Positions 1-7,022 of a stretch of 64,000 nt of DNA are shown piece after piece. The notes under the pieces were generated by a model. It worked only from the letters and a program-made list of their open reading frames with translations, ran no database searches and was not told the DNA's origin. Each line of letters begins with the position of its first letter. Position 1 is the stretch's first letter. The position numbers were made by a program, and so were the translations under genes. This stretch comes from Aestuariivivens insulae (GTDB lineage: Bacteria > Bacteroidota > Bacteroidia > Flavobacteriales > Flavobacteriaceae): the NCBI RefSeq assembly GCF_022662195.1, contig NZ_JAKMCS010000015.1, positions 1 through 64,000 on the forward strand, written 5' to 3'.

Positions 1-1
1 C

Positions 2-88
2 AATAATAAAAGAAGGCATTCCTTTTTAGGAAATAAAACTATAAGAGAATTTGAATTAGATATGTATAACCAGAAACAGGCAGCTTAG
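2..88 (+). mobile_element. IS3-family transposase, C-terminal end (partial at window edge)
   Basis: The first 28 codons read in frame to a TAG stop and contain KRRHSFLG followed by a Phe-Glu pair. This matches the usual C-terminus of IS3/IS150-type OrfB integrase-transposases (K/R-RRH-S-L-G...). Only this tail lies in the window, so activity cannot be judged. The sequence after the stop (TCCATTTTTTTG, then CAAGTCCA) looks like an IS3 right end finishing in CA near position 126, but the left end is outside the window. Family assignment rests on the short motif and is fairly secure; the exact element is unknown. Confidence 0.6.
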
Positions 89-126
89 TCATTCAACTTA
101 AAGTCCATTTTTTTGTTGCAAGTCCA

Positions 127-241
127 ATATTGCTGGAATCATGAAACAAGACAAGTGGAAAAAATAGCTGAATCGATTAATAAGCTTTACGTTGAAAAAA
201 GCTCTTTATGGAATAAAATAAAGTCGAAGTTTAATAAATAA
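127..241 (+). pseudogene. Possible 3' fragment of a gene cut by the IS element
   Basis: Just beyond the presumed IS end an open frame without a start codon encodes a Lys/Glu-rich helical tail (ETRQVEKIAESINKLYVEK, then about 13 more residues) ending in TAA at 241. It could be the remaining C-terminus of a gene disrupted by the insertion. It could equally be chance open sequence, since the region is AT-rich and no homologue is recognised. Confidence 0.25.
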
Positions 242-304
242 AAAATATGTTCAACAACGGTAGCCTTTGCACAAACCCTTAATTTTCTAAAAACAAGATA
301 CAAA

Positions 305-331
305 TAAGCCCTTTTAAGGGCTTTTATTTTA
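305..331 (+). terminator. Rho-independent terminator
   Basis: AAGCCCTT, a 2-nt loop and AAGGGCTT form a perfect 8-bp stem followed by TTATTTT. It would end transcripts from the IS or from the gene fragment to its left. Confidence 0.65.
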
Positions 332-499
332 CCGTGTAAATTGCTTGCACCCTAAAATTATGAGGCTTAAAAAGACGTAAAATGTATTGTAGGGTAGCTT
401 TAAAAGCAGAATTTGGAAAAGGCCAACCTCTAAAAAGTAAGCGACATACTACAAATAAAAAACACACGTTTTAATTATGGTAACTATAAATATTAAAAT

Positions 500-1294
500 G
501 TGGCAAAGCAAAAAGGCGTCATTAAACTCAAAGGAACCACACAAGGAGTTTGCTATTACAAACTTAATGGTAAATATATTGCCCGTAAAGCTTCAGGGCC
601 TTCAAAAGAGCGCATCAACACCGACCCTGCTTTTGCAAATGTAAAGGCAAACAATCAGGAATTTGCAGCGGCAGTATTGCTCTCTAAAGCCATTAGAACA
701 GGTTTGGGAGAAATAACCAAACAATTTAAGGACACCTACATGGCAAGCCGTTTAACGGGAGTCTGTAGGTTAATCATCCAACAAGGAAGAGGAGAGCAAG
801 GAAAACGCGAAGCAAACCTCTTAAACCAACCCAATAAACTTATCGGATTCGAACTCAATAAATCAAACCCATTTAAGCAAATATATACAGCGCCAATTAA
901 AATAGAACATAATACAGGAAGTCGTGCAATAACCATAACCGTTCCCAAAAGTAGCGAAGCAAATTTAAAAAGAAAGCCCAAAAAGGCGACACACTTTAAA
1001 CTAACCGGAGCAGTAAGCTGCGTTTCAGTTTACCAATGGCAAAACAATAGTGCGGCCTATAAGCCTTTAGAACCCCATTGGGACACTTTAGGAGAGCTAT
1101 GCCACACAAAGCCCTTGCAAACCAATAAACAACATCAACACATACAAATCAAACTACAAATGCCCATGGCAAAAGCAATGCCATCGCTTGCAGCCATTAC
1201 AGTATGGACAGGAATTACCTTTGGCACAGTTATAGAAGATAAATTCGAAGCAATAGAGACCTCCAAAGCAATGCAATGCTTAACGATCCTATAA
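500..1294 (+). CDS. Conserved hypothetical protein of a Bacteroidota-specific family
   Basis: The 264-residue product is basic and has no signal peptide or membrane segment. Its N-terminal third has the pattern of an uncharacterised family common in Bacteroidota, often in several copies per genome: a Lys-Gly start, a short stretch ending near YIARKASG, an I-x-x-DPAFA-like segment, then an Asn/Glu-Phe-rich helix. No function is known. The start is GTG at 500; an ATG two bases upstream is in another frame. It stands alone between the IS end and a convergent amidohydrolase gene. The family pattern is from memory and should be checked by search. Confidence 0.6.
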   Translation: MAKQKGVIKLKGTTQGVCYYKLNGKYIARKASGPSKERINTDPAFANVKANNQEFAAAVLLSKAIRTGLGEITKQFKDTYMASRLTGVCRLIIQQGRGEQGKREANLLNQPNKLIGFELNKSNPFKQIYTAPIKIEHNTGSRAITITVPKSSEANLKRKPKKATHFKLTGAVSCVSVYQWQNNSAAYKPLEPHWDTLGELCHTKPLQTNKQHQHIQIKLQMPMAKAMPSLAAITVWTGITFGTVIEDKFEAIETSKAMQCLTIL

Positions 1295-1410
1295 CGTATA
1301 GAAAAAAATGGTTCAACATAGGATTACCCATAGTTCACCCGTATTAAAGGGCAGTAAAAGCCACCTCAGGTTAATGTAAAAACCATATAAAAGGAATCCA
1401 TTTCCCCCGC

Positions 1411-1433
1411 TAGGCTCGTCTCTAACGAGTGCT
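1411..1433. repeat. Small hairpin, REP-like
   Basis: CTCGT-CTCTA-ACGAG forms a 5-bp stem with a 5-nt loop inside a GC-richer patch (CCCCCGCTAGG before it) that stands out from its AT-rich surroundings. It lies between the ends of two convergent genes, so it may act as a weak bidirectional terminator or be a dispersed palindromic repeat. No second copy was seen in the window. Confidence 0.3.
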
Positions 1434-1463
1434 ACACATTTAAAATATCAAAAGGATACCCCC

Positions 1464-2549
1464 CTACTCATCAAACAAACTCCTATCCAATCCCGGCACA
1501 ATACGCAACGCATTTTTATAGTACACCTTTTTTAAGACCTCGTCGGGTAAGTCCAGTCCATACATGGCCCAAAAGGCGTGGTATTTTTTATGGTAGGGGA
1601 AATATTCATCGGCACTCTCAAGCACTCTAAAGTAAGTTGGGAATTCCTCTGGTTTCCAACTGTCCTTACCAAATAAAATCCTATTCTGGTACTTGATAAA
1701 AAAGGCTTTGGCAAATCGGGGTTGCCTACCCAGTTCAGCTATAATGGCGCCTATGCCAACATTCATATTGGGGATGTCGTCGAGCAATTTACCCAATCGC
1801 CCTAAATCATTGGCAAACCATCCCATATGGGCATTGATAAACGTGGTATTGGGATGCTTTTTGAACATACGGTGTTGTTCCGCAATAATTTGTTCCCATG
1901 GCGCAGGGTCGTTAGCGCCACGTTTGCGCCTTGGATGGGTTTTCAATTCCAGCCAGCGTTCGTTATCGCCATTAAATTCATCCCAAAATGGCTTGGGATC
2001 AGCCGAATGAATAAGCACAGGAATACCCAATGCTCCACAGGTTTCCCAAATGGGGGCCAAATGGTCGTCATCTACAGCCAAACGTTTACCATCCACATCC
2101 TTATTGTACATGCCCAAACTCTTATACACTTTTAAACCCCTAGCCCCTTGTTTAACATCTTCCTTAAGTTGTGCCACCGTTTTCTCAATCCAACCTGGTG
2201 CCCCTGCCCCATTAAAATCGATATTGGCAAAAACCACAAACCTATTCGGGTAATTGTTCTTAATGTTGGCTACCGCCTGTTTTAAAGCATCACCAGAACG
2301 TCCGCTTAGATTAACCATAATCTGCATATTAAGCGTATCCATCGCAGCTACAACGGGTGCTAGATCCTGTGTTGCCATTCGGTATTGGTGCCCGTGAATA
2401 TCAATAAACGGAAACTTAGCCCGTTTTATAACCTTCCCGGGTACAACTAATGTTGACTTGGGGTTATAATCTTCAAACGAAATATCTTGAGCTAAAAATG
2501 AAAATGTTATAAAAAAGGACGCTAAAAATAAAGTGGTACGCTTATTCAT
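1464..2549 (-). CDS. Secreted amidohydrolase-family protein
   Basis: A 361-residue TIM-barrel metal-dependent hydrolase of the amidohydrolase-2 type. An N-terminal signal peptide (hydrophobic run ending near LAQ) predicts export. The family's first metal motif appears as DIHGHQ after strand 1. Later come LIHSADPKP, FINAHMGWF and GKDSW, which fit the remaining histidine and aspartate ligands. The substrate cannot be read from sequence; relatives act on carboxylated or lactone substrates. It stands alone and is divergent from the Moco operon, sharing its upstream region. Confidence 0.7.
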   Translation of the reverse strand: MNKRTTLFLASFFITFSFLAQDISFEDYNPKSTLVVPGKVIKRAKFPFIDIHGHQYRMATQDLAPVVAAMDTLNMQIMVNLSGRSGDALKQAVANIKNNYPNRFVVFANIDFNGAGAPGWIEKTVAQLKEDVKQGARGLKVYKSLGMYNKDVDGKRLAVDDDHLAPIWETCGALGIPVLIHSADPKPFWDEFNGDNERWLELKTHPRRKRGANDPAPWEQIIAEQHRMFKKHPNTTFINAHMGWFANDLGRLGKLLDDIPNMNVGIGAIIAELGRQPRFAKAFFIKYQNRILFGKDSWKPEEFPTYFRVLESADEYFPYHKKYHAFWAMYGLDLPDEVLKKVYYKNALRIVPGLDRSLFDE

Positions 2550-2688
2550 TTTAATCTTGGTTTATGCGTGCATAAAAATACACTTCTATGTTTAGGAAAG
2601 CTATTATTTAAGAAGGCTTTAACAAGCCCAATGCAATAGAATGTTAACTAAAGCGCACTATAAAACAAGATTTCGACAACATATAGTT

Positions 2689-2696
2689 CAAATTTA
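2689..2696 (-). promoter_or_regulatory. Candidate -7 box for the amidohydrolase gene
   Basis: CAAATTTA on the plus strand reads TAAATTTG on the minus strand, matching the Bacteroidota -7 consensus TAnnTTTG. A 14-bp palindrome lies 10 bp further upstream. No clear -33 TTG is present. Confidence 0.4.
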
Positions 2697-2706
2697 TAAT
2701 TGTTAA

Positions 2707-2720
2707 ATGATAATTATCAT
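2707..2720. promoter_or_regulatory. Perfect 14-bp palindrome, probable operator
   Basis: ATGATAATTATCAT is a perfect inverted repeat between two divergent -7 boxes (minus strand 2689-2696, plus strand 2744-2751). It covers the place where a -33 element would normally be for the moeA promoter. That suggests binding of a dimeric regulator. The ModE-type protein encoded just downstream is one candidate; a Fur-like protein is another, because the arms resemble GATAAT. Confidence 0.5.
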
Positions 2721-2743
2721 AAGAATAAAAAAAACAAAAGCGT

Positions 2744-2751
2744 TATATTTG
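2744..2751 (+). promoter_or_regulatory. Candidate -7 box for moeA
   Basis: TATATTTG matches TAnnTTTG exactly. It lies 49 bp upstream of the chosen moeA start and inside the longer alternative reading frame, which supports the downstream start. No TTG is found at -33, so an activator may be needed. Confidence 0.5.
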
Positions 2752-2799
2752 CAAAGAAATAACGATACCCATACAACCGATTATATTCTATCTCAAGAA

Positions 2800-3975
2800 A
2801 TGATTACAATAGAACAGGCCAAGCAACTTGTTAAAAGCAATTCAAATAGCTTAGGGCCAAGTAAAATAAAACTAAAGGATGCCTTAGGGTATATATTGGC
2901 AAATGAAGTGTTGTCCCCCATAAACATGCCTCCTTTTCGGCAATCGGCTATGGATGGCTATGCCATAAACTTACACAATAACCTTGATTATAATCTTATA
3001 GGAGAAGTTAAGGCCGGTGATGGACATCAGCCTATTTTAAAACCTGGAGATGCGGTTAGAATTTTTACTGGGGCACCGGTACCAGATACGGCAAACGCCA
3101 TAATGATGCAAGAAAAAGTAACTGTAACAGACAATAGCATAAGCCTTGATTCTAAAATCCCCGAAGGTCACAACATTCGTCCATTGGGTGAACAAGTAAT
3201 GGTTGGCGAAGTGGCCCTAAAAAAAGGCACAACGATAACACCTGCGGGCGTAGGCTACTTGACTTCACTAGGGATTACAGAAATAGAAGTTTATAAAAAA
3301 CCAAGTATCGCTATTGTTACTACGGGAAATGAACTTATTGAAGCTGGCCAACCTCTTGGTTACGGAAAAATATATGAAAGTAATTCAGGCATGCTATACA
3401 ATGCGCTAGTAAGCTTGGGGTACAATGCCATTTCCATTTATAAGGTAGCCGATAATTATGAGAGCACCTACCAACTTTTAGATGAAGTTATAAACCAATT
3501 CGATATGGTATTGATAACCGGAGGGATTTCGGTTGGTGATTATGATTTTGTGGGCAAGGCCTTAAATGAGTTACAGGTTGAAACCATTTTCTATAAGGTA
3601 AAACAAAAACCTGGCAAGCCTTTATTCTTCGGAAAAAAAGATAACACTACCGTTTTTGCCTTACCAGGTAATCCCGCTGCCGCACTCACCTGCTTTTATG
3701 TATACGTTTATATTGCTTTGCAAAAAATGACGCATCAACAAACCGATGAATTACCCAGAATACAAGCTGAGTCCCTAACAAACTTTGAAAAGAAAGGTGA
3801 TAGACCGCAATTTTTAAAAGCCATTTATAGCAATGGAAAAACAAGCATATTAGAAGGACAAAACTCCTCCATGCTACAAACCTTTGCTATTGCCAATGCC
3901 TTGGTTTTTATGTCGGAAGAACAAACCCGAATCAATATAGGCGATGCCCTTGAAACCATTTTATTACCCGTTTAA
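2800..3975 (+). CDS. moeA: Molybdopterin molybdenumtransferase MoeA
   Basis: MoeA inserts molybdate into adenylylated molybdopterin to form active Moco in the cytosol. The 391-residue product has the usual architecture. An N-terminal half carries PPFRQSAMDGYA and VRIFTGAPVP. A MoCF-type domain carries TGNEL, then TGGISVGDYDF and the substrate-binding PGNPAAALTCF. A C-terminal beta domain follows. The frame could start at 2707, but the ATG at 2800 (MITIEQAK) fits family length, and the predicted promoter lies within the longer frame. It opens the Moco run and is followed after 2 nt by the ModE-type gene. Confidence 0.93.
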   Translation: MITIEQAKQLVKSNSNSLGPSKIKLKDALGYILANEVLSPINMPPFRQSAMDGYAINLHNNLDYNLIGEVKAGDGHQPILKPGDAVRIFTGAPVPDTANAIMMQEKVTVTDNSISLDSKIPEGHNIRPLGEQVMVGEVALKKGTTITPAGVGYLTSLGITEIEVYKKPSIAIVTTGNELIEAGQPLGYGKIYESNSGMLYNALVSLGYNAISIYKVADNYESTYQLLDEVINQFDMVLITGGISVGDYDFVGKALNELQVETIFYKVKQKPGKPLFFGKKDNTTVFALPGNPAAALTCFYVYVYIALQKMTHQQTDELPRIQAESLTNFEKKGDRPQFLKAIYSNGKTSILEGQNSSMLQTFAIANALVFMSEEQTRINIGDALETILLPV

Positions 3976-3977
3976 TT

Positions 3978-4316
3978 ATGAGCTATACTATAAAAAGCAG
4001 AATATGGATTGAATCTAACGGACACGTACTATTAGGTGAAGGCCGGGTACAATTGTTAAAAGCTATTGCACAAACAGGATCGCTGTCTAAAGCCGCTAAA
4101 GCTTTAAACCTATCCTATAAAAAGGCATGGCATCTTTTGGATTCGGTTAACCAATCGGCTAAAAAACCAGTAACCATAAATAGTACAGGAGGTAAAAATG
4201 GTGGTGGCACAACATTAACCGATTATGGCAAGTCCTTAATAAAGACCTTTGATGACATCAACCAAAATTGCTGGGATTTTTTAGATAAAGAACTCGAAAG
4301 AATAGAACATCTATAA
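3978..4316 (+). CDS. ModE-type winged-helix regulator without molybdate-binding domain
   Basis: A 112-residue LysR/ModE-like DNA-binding protein. The helix-turn-helix covers roughly residues 22-60, with SLSKAAKALNLSYKKAW as the recognition region. A wing segment with a Gly-rich turn (GGKNGGG) follows, then a C-terminal helix. Classical ModE has two further molybdate-binding (TOBE/Mop) domains; these are absent, so direct sensing of molybdate is unlikely unless another protein supplies it. It probably regulates the Moco operon or molybdate uptake. Its stop codon touches the repeat cassette that separates it from the rest of the operon. Confidence 0.8.
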   Translation: MSYTIKSRIWIESNGHVLLGEGRVQLLKAIAQTGSLSKAAKALNLSYKKAWHLLDSVNQSAKKPVTINSTGGKNGGGTTLTDYGKSLIKTFDDINQNCWDFLDKELERIEHL

Positions 4317-4405
4317 GTGCCTAAAGTTAAAAATACTTAAAGTGCCTAAAGTTTGGAGTACTTAAAATGATTAAAGTCAATGAATAAAAAATATAAAGTT
4401 AAAGC

Positions 4406-4534
4406 ATGACCAATAAAGAATTTGCTACAAGTTTAGAAAAACAACTTATAACTCTAAGTACTCTAAATACTCTAAGTACTTTAGGCACTTATAACTCTAA
4501 GTACTCAAACAATAAACCAAAATATGACCAATAA
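4406..4534 (+). pseudogene. Truncated N-terminal copy 1 of the four-helix-bundle gene
   Basis: Encodes 42 residues: MTNKEFATSLEKQL, then in-frame Leu-Ser/Asn/Gly-Thr triplets from the 9-bp array, then NSKYSNN before a stop. The stop overlaps the start of copy 2. Whether it is translated is unknown. It may be a decoy leader or simply a repeat unit. Confidence 0.5.
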
Positions 4535-4637
4535 AGAATTTGCTGCAAGTTTAGAAAAACAACTTTTAACTCTAAGTACTCCAAGTACTCCAAGTACTTT
4601 AGGCACTTTTAACTCTAAATACTTTAGGCACTTTTAA
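4524..4637 (+). pseudogene. Truncated N-terminal copy 2 of the four-helix-bundle gene
   Basis: Encodes 37 residues: MTNKEFAASLEKQL, then LTLSTPSTPSTLGT from the repeat array, and an FNSKYFRHF end. Its frame through the array is the same as in the other copies. It lies 30 bp upstream of the intact gene. Confidence 0.5.
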
Positions 4638-4667
4638 CTTTAAGTACTATAACAATAAACTAAAAAT

Positions 4668-5018
4668 ATGAACAATAAAGAATTTGCTGCAAGTTTAGAA
4701 AAGCGAACTGTAAAGTTTGCCATTGCCACGATTAATTTATCTACGAATTTGCATAATACTCCTGAAGCTTTGGTTCTTCGAAATCAACTCACTAAATCGG
4801 GCACAAGTATAGGCGCAAATTATAGAGAGGCCAATCGTTCCCGTAGCAAAAAAGATTTCAAAAACAAGATAAAAATTAGTCTAAGTGAAGCTAGTGAAAC
4901 AGATTATTGGCTTGAAATTATTGAGGAGCTGAATTGGGGAAACAATAATATAAACGAATTAAGAAAGGAAGCAAAAGAATTGATAGCTATTTTCACTTCA
5001 ATTGCGAATAAATTATAA
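4668..5018 (+). CDS. Four-helix-bundle protein (23S rRNA intervening-sequence / bAvd-like family)
   Basis: The 116-residue product is all helical, with the family hallmarks: an N-terminal RTVKFAIATINL-like helix, QLTKSGTSIGANYREANRSRS as the conserved central turn, and KDFKNKIKISLSEASETDYWL. The family includes proteins encoded in 23S rRNA intervening sequences and the Avd accessory protein of diversity-generating retroelements, but no reverse transcriptase or variable repeat was found here. The molecular role is unknown; relatives form pentameric barrels that bind nucleic acid. The gene is the only complete copy in a block of N-terminal repeats and splits the Moco operon. Confidence 0.8.
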   Translation: MNNKEFAASLEKRTVKFAIATINLSTNLHNTPEALVLRNQLTKSGTSIGANYREANRSRSKKDFKNKIKISLSEASETDYWLEIIEELNWGNNNINELRKEAKELIAIFTSIANKL

Positions 5019-5112
5019 AAATGTATAGTCTAACAATAAGTACTTGAAGTGCCTTAAGTTAAAAGTACTTAAAATGATTAAAGTCAATGAATAAAAAATA
5101 TAAAGTTAAAGC

Positions 5113-5217
5113 ATGACCAATAAAGAATTTGCTACAAGTATAGAAAAGCAACTTATAACTCTAAGTACTTTAGGCACTTTAGGCACTTTTAACTCTAAGT
5201 ACTTTAGGCACTTTTAA
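5113..5217 (+). pseudogene. Truncated N-terminal copy 3 (second repeat unit)
   Basis: Encodes 34 residues: MTNKEFATSIEKQL, ITLSTLGTLGT from the array, then FNSKYFRHF. Its upstream 48 bp are nearly identical to those of copy 1 (offset 707 bp), which places it at the head of the second unit. Confidence 0.5.
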
Positions 5218-5246
5218 CTTTAAGTACTCAAACAAAAACCAAAAAT

Positions 5247-5429
5247 ATGACCAATAAAGAATTAGCTGCAAGTTTAGAAAAACAACTTATAACTCCAAGT
5301 ACTTTAGACACTTTAGGCACTTTAAGTACTCTAAATACTCCAAGTACTTTAGGCACTTTAGGCACTTTAGACACTTATAACTTTAAACTTATTACATGTT
5401 ACAAAAGGAATACATCTATTTATTTTTAG
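5247..5429 (+). pseudogene. Truncated N-terminal copy 4, overlapping the tauE start
   Basis: Encodes 60 residues: MTNKELAASLEKQL followed by the longest Leu/Pro-X-Thr run in the cassette, then a short unrelated tail. It overlaps the first 34 nt of the TauE/SafE gene in another frame. Where copy 2 is followed by the full gene, this copy is followed by the permease, as if the full gene was lost or never copied here. Confidence 0.5.
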
Positions 5430-6136
5430 CCATACTACCCATCGTATCGTTTTTATATTCAAGTGTTGGGCATGGTGGTGCCAGTGGCTATTTAGCACTC
5501 ATGGCATTATTTTCTTTTGCACCGGAAACCATGAAACCTACTGCTCTACTGTTAAACTTGTTTGTCGCTGGAATTTCATTTTATTATTATTTCAGAAGTG
5601 GTTTTTTCAACAAAAAACTGTTTGTATCGTTCGCGTTAACATCCATCCCCTTGGCCTTTTTAGGAGGTACTATTGAAATTGATGCCTCCATCTATAAAAA
5701 AATATTAGCGGTACTATTGGTCTTCGCCATTTTAAAAATGCTCAACGTTTTTGGAAAAGAAAATGGCACCATAAAACCAGTAAAACTATGGCAAGGATTG
5801 GTTATTGGAGGTGTTATTGGTTTTTTCTCTGGGTTAATAGGCATTGGCGGCGGCATTATTTTAACGCCAATAATATTATTGTTGCACTGGGGCAGAATGA
5901 AAGAAGCTGCAGCCGTTTCGGCACTTTTTATCTGGGTTAACTCTGCCTCTGGTCTTATAGGGCAATTAAGCAGTGGGGTGACTTTAGAAGCAGACTCATT
6001 CTTATTGGTTGCCATTGCATTAATTGGCGGGGTTTTAGGTGGCTACCTTGGCAGTAAAAAAATAAACAACACCCAACTAAGATACATCCTTGCAGGTGTA
6101 TTACTTATAGCCTGCTTTAAATTGATTTTTACTTGA
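5396..6136 (+). CDS. TauE/SafE-family (TSUP) membrane permease
   Basis: The 246-residue protein has about eight hydrophobic segments. Two internally related glycine-rich motifs are present, SSVGHGGASGYLAL near the N-terminus and GLIGIGGGIILTP near the middle, typical of TSUP transporters of sulfite, sulfonates, thiosulfate or related organic anions. It lies inside the Moco run, and its stop overlaps the mobA start (TGATG). Transport of a sulfur compound or oxyanion linked to Moco synthesis is an inference. No substrate can be assigned from sequence. Confidence 0.8.
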   Translation: MLQKEYIYLFLAILPIVSFLYSSVGHGGASGYLALMALFSFAPETMKPTALLLNLFVAGISFYYYFRSGFFNKKLFVSFALTSIPLAFLGGTIEIDASIYKKILAVLLVFAILKMLNVFGKENGTIKPVKLWQGLVIGGVIGFFSGLIGIGGGIILTPIILLLHWGRMKEAAAVSALFIWVNSASGLIGQLSSGVTLEADSFLLVAIALIGGVLGGYLGSKKINNTQLRYILAGVLLIACFKLIFT

Positions 6137-6720
6137 TGGTAGAAAAAAAACACATAACAGGTATTGTTTTAGCAGGAGGAAAAAGCACTAGAATGGGAAC
6201 GGACAAAGGGCTTATGGAATACAACCAAAAACCTTTTGTGCAGTATTGCATCGACGCTTTAAAGCCACTGGTTTCTGAAATAATAATTGTTTCGGACCAT
6301 TCCGGTTATGATGTGTTCGGTTATGAAAGAATTGAAGATAACATAAAAAATGCTGGCCCATTGGCGGGAGTATATTCAGGATTAAAACATTCCAAAACAG
6401 CTTATAACCTCGTGTTAAGCTGTGATGTCCCTTTAATTAAAACGGCTATTTTAAAACAACTGATAGACGCTTCCGAAGATACTATTGAAATCATTCAAAT
6501 TGAAAGCGATAATAGAACCATGCCGCTTATTGCTCTATATAAAAAAGACTGTTCAAGCACTTTTTACAACTTATTGCAACAAGGAGAAAAACGATTGCAA
6601 TACGCTGTTAACCAATGTGCCGTTAAAACCATAAGCTTAAAAGAAGAAGAACAGGTTTATACTTTAAACATCAACACCAAAGAAGAATTTAAAACGATAC
6701 AAAATGAACATCACCATTAA
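6136..6720 (+). CDS. mobA: Molybdenum cofactor guanylyltransferase MobA
   Basis: MobA transfers GMP from GTP to Moco to make the guanine dinucleotide form used by DMSO-reductase-family enzymes such as the nitrate reductase in this window. The 194-residue protein shows the nucleotidyltransferase signature IVLAGGKSTRMGTDKGLM and the metal-binding region LVLSCDVPLI. The start chosen is the ATG at 6136, overlapping the preceding stop; a TTG one codon earlier is less likely. The 3' end overlaps moaD by 17 nt, which points to translational coupling. Confidence 0.9.
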   Translation: MVEKKHITGIVLAGGKSTRMGTDKGLMEYNQKPFVQYCIDALKPLVSEIIIVSDHSGYDVFGYERIEDNIKNAGPLAGVYSGLKHSKTAYNLVLSCDVPLIKTAILKQLIDASEDTIEIIQIESDNRTMPLIALYKKDCSSTFYNLLQQGEKRLQYAVNQCAVKTISLKEEEQVYTLNINTKEEFKTIQNEHHH

Positions 6721-6937
6721 GTATTTTGGACAAATAGCTGAAGTTACCAAACAAACCAATGAAACCATTTCGTTCCCCAATCATTTGGTATCGGAGCTTA
6801 TTGAGCATTTATATGTCAAATATCCGGAGTTGAAAAACAAAAGCTTTAAGATAGCACAGAATCAGGAATTGGTTTCCAATAGCACGAAACTAACCGGTGG
6901 CGACATTGCTTTATTACCCCCATTTGCGGGGGGATAA
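6704..6937 (+). CDS. moaD: Molybdopterin synthase sulfur carrier subunit MoaD
   Basis: A 77-residue ubiquitin-fold protein ending in PPFAGG. The C-terminal Gly-Gly is thiocarboxylated and donates sulfur to precursor Z within the MoaD-MoaE complex. It overlaps mobA and is followed by moaE. The activating MoeB-type enzyme is not encoded in the window. Confidence 0.9.
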   Translation: MNITIKYFGQIAEVTKQTNETISFPNHLVSELIEHLYVKYPELKNKSFKIAQNQELVSNSTKLTGGDIALLPPFAGG

Positions 6938-7022
6938 AAAAGCAAGTATTATCAGTTACAGTTAAAAGAAATAGTTAAAGATTATCCTTTAATGATTATA
7001 CGATAAATAAAAACACAAAAAA

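Larger units (their letters stand above)
4316..5395 (+). repeat. Repeat cassette around a four-helix-bundle gene
   Basis: This 1.1-kb block is built from three parts. First, five starts beginning ATG-A(C/A)C-AAT-AAA-GAA and sharing 11 to 14 N-terminal codons, at 4406, 4524, 4668, 5113 and 5247; only the one at 4668 continues into a full gene. Second, arrays of 9-bp units after each short copy (CTCTAAGTA, CTTTAGGCA, CTTTAGACA, CTCCAAGTA). Third, reverse-complement arrays of the same units (AGTGCCTAAAGT) at 4316-4374 and 5033-5075. A stretch of about 110 bp from 4358 recurs at 5065 with few changes, so the block looks like a 707-bp unit followed by a second unit that lacks the intact gene. Confidence 0.8.

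Noticed and set aside
2744-2799. Moco riboswitch in the moeA leader
   Set aside because: The leader is less than 50 nt, too short for the known moco RNA motif, and no matching stems were seen.
2707-2799. N-terminal extension of MoeA
   Set aside because: The extra 31 residues have no family similarity and contain the predicted promoter.
4668-5018. Avd protein of a diversity-generating retroelement
   Set aside because: The fold fits, but no reverse transcriptase, template repeat or variable repeat was found within the window.
4316-5395. CRISPR-like repeat array
   Set aside because: Units are only 9 bp with no spacers of constant length, they occur in both orientations, and no cas genes are present.
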